From: CAZGSN01 sp964371655 | GTDB lineage: Bacteria; Desulfobacterota; Binatia; HRBIN30 | Assembly: GCA_964371655.1 (NCBI GenBank) | Contig: CAYJOD010000119.1 | Location: forward strand, 1-16,371 | Length of the DNA stretch: 16,371 nt | Direction of reading: 5' to 3' | In this document: positions 13,073 through 16,371 of the stretch, piece after piece | How the letters are laid out: each line of letters opens with the position of its first letter | How positions within the stretch are numbered: the first letter of the stretch is position 1 | The notes under the pieces: model-generated | The model's input: only the letters and a program-made list of their open reading frames with translations | What the model was told of the DNA's origin: nothing | Database searches by the model: none | Made by a program: the position numbers and the translations under genes

Positions 13073-14147
13073 GGAGCGAGGGTGCCGCTCCGCTTGGCCC
13101 GCACCGCCCCAGGGGAGCCCGTGCCTGCGGACCAATCGCAGGCGCCGCATGCTGCGGGCATGGCAGCAGTTTACGCTTCTCGGCGCCCTTGCGGGCGTCG
13201 TCCTACGTGCCGCGCCGGCCGGCGCTCATGCGCTCGATCCGGTGCTCTTTGAACTGCGCGAGAGCCCGGACGGCAAGGTCGACGTGACCTGGAAAGCGCC
13301 GAACGCGCGCGTCCTCGGGCTTGACCTCGTGCCGATCCTGCCTTCGACGTGTGCGCGCGTTGGCGACGTCGCGTCCGACGCTGAGGGGGACGCAACGATC
13401 TCTCGCTGGGTCGTGGATTGCGGAGGCAGCATCGTCGGAAGCACGGTTGGCGTGACCGGCCTCGAAAGCACCGACGCGCTCCTGCGCGTCACGCTGCGGT
13501 CGGGCGCCGTCGATCGGCGCGTGCTGGGTGCCGACCACCCCACCGTCACGATCGTTGCCGAGCCGACGCGTCTGGACGTGGGATACGACTATGCACGCCT
13601 CGGCGTCGAGCATATAGCCAGTGGGATCGACCATCTTCTCTTCGTCTTCGGGCTGCTGCTGCTCACGGGCGGGATGCCTCTGCTGCTCGCAACCATCAGC
13701 GCGTTCACGCTCGGTCACTCGGTGACGTTGGCGCTGGCGGCGCTGCAGGTCGTTTCGGTGTCCCAGGCTCCCGTCGAAGTCGTGATCGCCGTCACCATCT
13801 GGGTGCTCGCGGTCGAACTTTCGCGAGACGTGAGCGCAGGTTCGACCCTGTTGCGGCGCTGGCCATGGGCGATGGCGTTCTGCTTCGGATTGCTGCACGG
13901 CCTCGGTTTCGCCGGCGCCCTGAGGGAGACTGGACTTCCCGCTAACGACGTTCCGCTTGCACTACTTTCCTTTAACGTCGGCATCGAAGCGGGGCAGGTT
14001 GGGTTTGTCGCCACGATCTTAGTGGCGATCGCGGCTCTGCGCCGGCTGCCTGGCGCGACGCCGCCCTGGGTACAGCGTATTCCCGTGTGCGCGATGGGAG
14101 CCGCCTCGACCTACTGGATCCTCGCACGTGCCGCTGTCCTGTTCTGA
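13065..14147 (+). CDS. HupE/UreJ-family polytopic membrane protein
   Basis: 360 residues from ATG 13065, with GGAGG five bases upstream; the ATG overlaps the isomerase stop (ATGGCTGA), a sign of translational coupling. ATG 13149 is an alternative that would put the signal peptide (LLGALAGVVLRAAPAGAHA) at the very N-terminus. A periplasmic beta-rich domain (~57-170) precedes about six membrane segments. The HupE/UreJ_2 motifs are clear: GVEHIASGIDHLLF (180-193; H183, H190), FTLGHSVTL (214-222; H218) and FGLLHGLGFAGAL (274-286; H278). The His-rich motifs are typical of putative nickel permease relatives. Transport of a metal is a family-level inference; no hydrogenase or urease genes are nearby. 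Confidence 0.88.
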   Translation: MAEERGCRSAWPAPPQGSPCLRTNRRRRMLRAWQQFTLLGALAGVVLRAAPAGAHALDPVLFELRESPDGKVDVTWKAPNARVLGLDLVPILPSTCARVGDVASDAEGDATISRWVVDCGGSIVGSTVGVTGLESTDALLRVTLRSGAVDRRVLGADHPTVTIVAEPTRLDVGYDYARLGVEHIASGIDHLLFVFGLLLLTGGMPLLLATISAFTLGHSVTLALAALQVVSVSQAPVEVVIAVTIWVLAVELSRDVSAGSTLLRRWPWAMAFCFGLLHGLGFAGALRETGLPANDVPLALLSFNVGIEAGQVGFVATILVAIAALRRLPGATPPWVQRIPVCAMGAASTYWILARAAVLF

Positions 14148-14397
14148 GAAGCTTGACGGACCCAACGGTGCCAGGTCTCCCAAGTAACGTCCTGCTTCGC
14201 TCATAGCGTAGAGGTCGGTCTCCCTCCGGGGTCGGACCGGTACAAGTCGGTGACTTTGCGAAGATACCGTCCCTAAAATAACCTCGTTTCGGCCTCAGCG
14301 GCTCGTTTTTAGGGGCATTCTTGTACGCATAAATCGCCGCCGCCCAACCCGGAGCTGCTTCCAGAGCGTATCGACAGTCTCGCGTCGGTTGCGGGGA

Positions 14398-14557
14398 CTC
14401 AGAGTCTGTGAATGAATCCAATGACCCCGTCCGCCCGACTTTGGTGCGCGCGGCGCACCCTACGGAGATCCTGAAAGGACGAGGGATTTGTAGGGTGCGC
14501 TGTGCGCACCGAGGTTCGGCTTAGGTCCTGAATCGATTTATTCACAAACTCTCAGAG
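14398..14557. mobile_element. MITE-like palindromic element 1 (carries a REP doublet)
   Basis: The left end CTCAGAGTCTGTGAAT, then GAATC (14398-14418), is matched by the inverted right end GATTTATTCACAAACTCTCAG (14535-14555), with about 15 of 19 aligned positions agreeing. The core contains the REP doublet 14443-14510. There is no coding capacity and no transposase nearby. The right end overlaps the left end of element 2. Confidence 0.5.
14443..14510. repeat. REP doublet (REPIN-like), family 2
   Basis: Right arm 14490-14510: GTAG foot, 7-bp stem GGTGCGC/GCGCACC, loop TGT. Left arm 14443-14463, on the minus strand: GTAG foot, the same 7-bp stem, loop CGC. The architecture is identical to the doublet at 119-177 (GTAG, stem starting GG, 3-base loop) but the stem sequence differs and the GTAG feet face inwards. 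Two REP families in one window suggest two RAYT transposases somewhere in the genome. Confidence 0.75.
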
Positions 14558-14677
14558 CCTGTGAATCTATCGTCTGGACTTCAGGCATCGGGCCTCGGCT
14601 TCAGGAGAAACCCAAGCCTTCCGGACCCTGAGGTCTGCGGTCCGAGGCCTGAGGTTGATTTCCTCACAAGGTCTCAG
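14551..14677. mobile_element. MITE-like palindromic element 2
   Basis: The left end CTCAGAGCCTGTGAAT, then CTATC (14551-14571), pairs with the inverted right end GATTTCCTCACAAGGTCTCA (14657-14676). Inside, CTTCAGGC-TCGG-CTTCAGG (~14579-14605) pairs imperfectly with CCTGAGG-CCGAGGCCTGAGG (~14629-14655). The right end includes the stop codon of the esterase gene on the minus strand (TGA at 14674-14676), so the element abuts and may have reshaped that gene's 3' end. Confidence 0.5.
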
Positions 14678-15336
14678 CCCAGGAGGATGATTGGCGAGAC
14701 GATTTTTTCCTGCAGCCACCCGGAGAGGTCGGCAATGCTCTCGGCACTGATCTGATGGCCCATGTCGAACTCGCGGTAGGCGACGGGAACGTGCAACGCG
14801 CGCAAGCGTTCCACCGACTCGTGCGCCAGCTCGACGTCGATCAAGTCATCGGCGGCGCCGTGATGGACGAGCGTCGCGAGCTGATCACGGGCCGCGGGTT
14901 GTAGAGATTGAGTAACCTCGGATGGGAGCCAGGAGCTCAACGCGATCAATCCGGCAAAGCGTTGCGGCTCGCGCAACGCCATCGCATAGGCAATCACGCC
15001 GCCCTGGCTGAAGCCGAGGATGAAGAGTCGCTTGCGGTCGATCGGGTAGCGCTGCTCGGCGTCGTCGAGAAAACGCCGCGCCGTTTCGACGCCACGCTCG
15101 AGCTCGCCGCTGTCGGGCGCTGCACCCATGGTGAGCGGGAACCAACCGTACCCGACCATGGGGCCGAGCGGGACTTCGATTTGTCCTTGCGGGCACAGCA
15201 CCAGAAATCGGCCCTCGGCCAGATACGGCGCGAGTCCGAGCAGATCCATCGCGTTGGCACCCCATCCGTGCAGCGCCAGGATCGTCGGGTGCGGGCCGTC
15301 GCCGTCGGGTTCGTAGACAGTGTGTACAAGATTCAT
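14674..15336 (-). CDS. Phospholipase/carboxylesterase-type alpha/beta hydrolase
   Basis: 220 residues from ATG 15336; the longer frame from 15579 only mirrors the recombinase gene. It belongs to the abhydrolase_2 (carboxylesterase / acyl-protein thioesterase) group. Motifs are LALHGWGAN (20-28), the nucleophile elbow GFSQGG (108-113, Ser110), HHGAADDLID (158-167, acid D163 or D164) and DMGHQIS (191-197, His194). Length fits this compact family without a large lid. It has no signal peptide. It hydrolyses short or medium esters; the natural substrate is unknown. It lies 17 bases after the recombinase stop, so both are probably in one transcript. The C-terminal residues SPIILLG and the stop lie in or next to a palindromic repeat, so the true ancestral end may have been different. 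Confidence 0.88.
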   Translation of the reverse strand: MNLVHTVYEPDGDGPHPTILALHGWGANAMDLLGLAPYLAEGRFLVLCPQGQIEVPLGPMVGYGWFPLTMGAAPDSGELERGVETARRFLDDAEQRYPIDRKRLFILGFSQGGVIAYAMALREPQRFAGLIALSSWLPSEVTQSLQPAARDQLATLVHHGAADDLIDVELAHESVERLRALHVPVAYREFDMGHQISAESIADLSGWLQEKIVSPIILLG

Positions 15337-15353
15337 CGCGGCACCATACTCGT

Positions 15354-16301
15354 TCAGCCGCGCGGATGGAACTTGCGGTGGACGGCACGCAAGCGCTCGC
15401 GCGCGACGTGGGTATAGATCTGGGTCGTCGCGATGTCGGCGTGGCCGAGCATCATCTGCACGGCACGAAGATCCGCTCCGCCTTCGACGAGGTGGGTGGC
15501 AAAGGCGTGCCGCAGGCTGTGCGGACTCACTTTGCCGCGAATGCCGTGGCGCCGCGCCAGGCCGCGCAGACGCTGCCAAAAGCCTTGCCGCGATAGTGGC
15601 CCACCGACACGGTTCAGAAACAGGTAGGGGCTCAGCTTCCCTTTGAGCAACAACGGTCGAACCTCGCGCACATAGTCGGCGACGCGCTTCTGGGCGACGC
15701 TACCGATGGGGACGACGCGCTCTTTGCGACCTTTCCCCATGACGGTCAGGAAGCCCGCTTCGAGGTTGACCTGGTTCACCTTCAAGGTCACGGCCTCCGA
15801 AACCCGCAGCCCACTCGCGTACATCAGCTCGACCATGGCGCCGTCACGCCGTAGAAAGACCTTGTCACTGTCGTCGCCCAAGAGCTCTTTCACGTCGTCC
15901 GCACCCAATGAGTGTGGCAAGCGCCGCGGCAGCCGCGGTGGATGGATCTCACGTGCCGGGTCGTCGGCGAGCAGTTGATCGCGCACCAGGAGCGCGAAGA
16001 AACCGCGCACGGAAGCCAGCGCACGGGCACGGCTGCGCGCCGACAGACCCCGCCGCTGCAGGCTCTCCAGAAAGCGAATGACGTCGGCCGCCTGCACCGC
16101 CGCGACCGAGCTCATGTGCCGTTCATCGAGATGATTCAGGAACGCAACCAGGTCACGGCTGTACGCACTCAGGGTATTCTTGGAAGCCCCTTTTTCAGCC
16201 GCCACGTAATCGAGAAAGCGGTCGACCAGGTCGTCGGCTGTCCACCGCGTCTGCGTTTCGGAAAGCGGAATCGCTGTACGGGCAGCAGACGGGCGCGCCA
16301 T
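15354..16301 (-). CDS. xerD: Site-specific tyrosine recombinase XerD
   Basis: 315 residues. The N-terminal SAM-like DNA-binding domain (20-105) shows VDRFLDYVAAEKGASKNTLS. The catalytic domain has the complete set R166 (SGLRVSE), K190 (MGKGRKER), H261 and R264 (SPHSLRHAFATH), H287 (LGHADI) and nucleophile Y296 (TTQIYTHV). Length and spacing fit XerC/XerD, which resolve chromosome dimers at dif under FtsK control. The sequence looks more XerD- than XerC-like, but that choice is by eye. The start is ATG 16301; upstream only GAG at a fair distance is seen. It heads a probable two-gene unit with the esterase. The promoter is probably just beyond the repeat at the window end. Confidence 0.88.
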   Translation of the reverse strand: MARPSAARTAIPLSETQTRWTADDLVDRFLDYVAAEKGASKNTLSAYSRDLVAFLNHLDERHMSSVAAVQAADVIRFLESLQRRGLSARSRARALASVRGFFALLVRDQLLADDPAREIHPPRLPRRLPHSLGADDVKELLGDDSDKVFLRRDGAMVELMYASGLRVSEAVTLKVNQVNLEAGFLTVMGKGRKERVVPIGSVAQKRVADYVREVRPLLLKGKLSPYLFLNRVGGPLSRQGFWQRLRGLARRHGIRGKVSPHSLRHAFATHLVEGGADLRAVQMMLGHADIATTQIYTHVARERLRAVHRKFHPRG

Positions 16302-16339
16302 GCTTTGCTCGATCTAAACCGGAAAAACTCAGTTGGGAC

Positions 16340-16365
16340 CACGGATTTCACGGATCAACACGGAT
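16340..16365. repeat. Short direct repeats CACGGAT
   Basis: Three CACGGAT units at 16340, 16349 and 16359 (period 9-10), running to the window edge upstream of xerD. The pattern is a common intergenic repeat type in environmental genomes, to my knowledge; it may continue beyond the window. Confidence 0.55.
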
Positions 16366-16371
16366 AAGGAA

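Larger units (their letters stand above)
14148..14673. other. Intergenic region filled with palindromic elements
   Basis: No credible gene. An inverted pair CCCTAAAA (14271-14278) / TTTTAGGG (14307-14314) lies in the first half. From 14398 onward the region consists of two adjacent long imperfect palindromes with related ends, the first enclosing a REP doublet. The minus-strand frame through 13972-14421 is open but has no family resemblance and mostly mirrors hupE-like gene sequence. Confidence 0.6.

Noticed and set aside
13972..14421. 149-codon minus-strand frame after and across the HupE gene's end
   Set aside because: It overlaps a secure gene for a third of its length, has no Shine-Dalgarno and no family resemblance; the outer part lies in palindromic repeat DNA.

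Overview
The window is a high-GC bacterial chromosome segment. It carries 12 protein genes I regard as secure, plus a 24-codon lysine-rich gene with its own promoter and terminator, a probable small lipoprotein and one or two remnants. Several features fit a Gram-negative of the old deltaproteobacterial grade: the DUF3604 / parvulin / HupE-UreJ cassette with Cys-rich inserts, a TIGR04283-type glycosyltransferase, an FtsB homologue beside enolase, XerD, and intergenic spaces full of several unrelated short repeat families. Candidatus Binatota/Binatia-like or related uncultured lineages would fit. This is inference; there is no rRNA or marker phylogeny in the window.

Layout. 1-308: repeat-rich spacer with a two-hairpin REP doublet. 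309-1325 (-): secreted DUF4380-like protein. 1533-2831 (+): FAD-dependent amine-oxidase-type oxidoreductase behind a structured leader. 2832-3173: composite inverted repeat. 3174-3419 (+): small protein of unknown function. 3519-3713 (-): possible lipoprotein, divergent from an RNase Z-like metallohydrolase (3767-4798, +). 4838-5521 and 5536-5862 (-): glycosyltransferase and FtsB-like protein, head to head with enolase (5929-7203, +), which ends in a strong terminator. 7204-7641: AT-richer spacer with a promoter. 7642-7716 (+): lysine/alanine/proline peptide, then a strong terminator. 7967-8773 (+): alpha/beta hydrolase with Asp at the nucleophile position. 8774-9371: decayed IS91-like fragment, GTTTCC repeat and promoter. 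9372-14147 (+): DUF3604 protein, parvulin-type isomerase and HupE/UreJ membrane protein, a likely operon. 14148-14673: REP doublet and two tandem MITE-like palindromes. 14674-15336 and 15354-16301 (-): esterase and XerD.

How the genes work together. Enolase, FtsB and XerD are housekeeping (glycolysis, septum assembly, chromosome dimer resolution). The 9.4-14.1 kb cassette couples a large exported metal-dependent PHP-like protein, a membrane-anchored periplasmic foldase and a polytopic His-rich membrane protein. It looks like an envelope system whose substrate cannot be read from sequence. The strongest leads for something undescribed are this cassette (with its Cys-rich insert and a C-terminal frame break), the tiny lysine-rich gene, and the co-resident repeat families.
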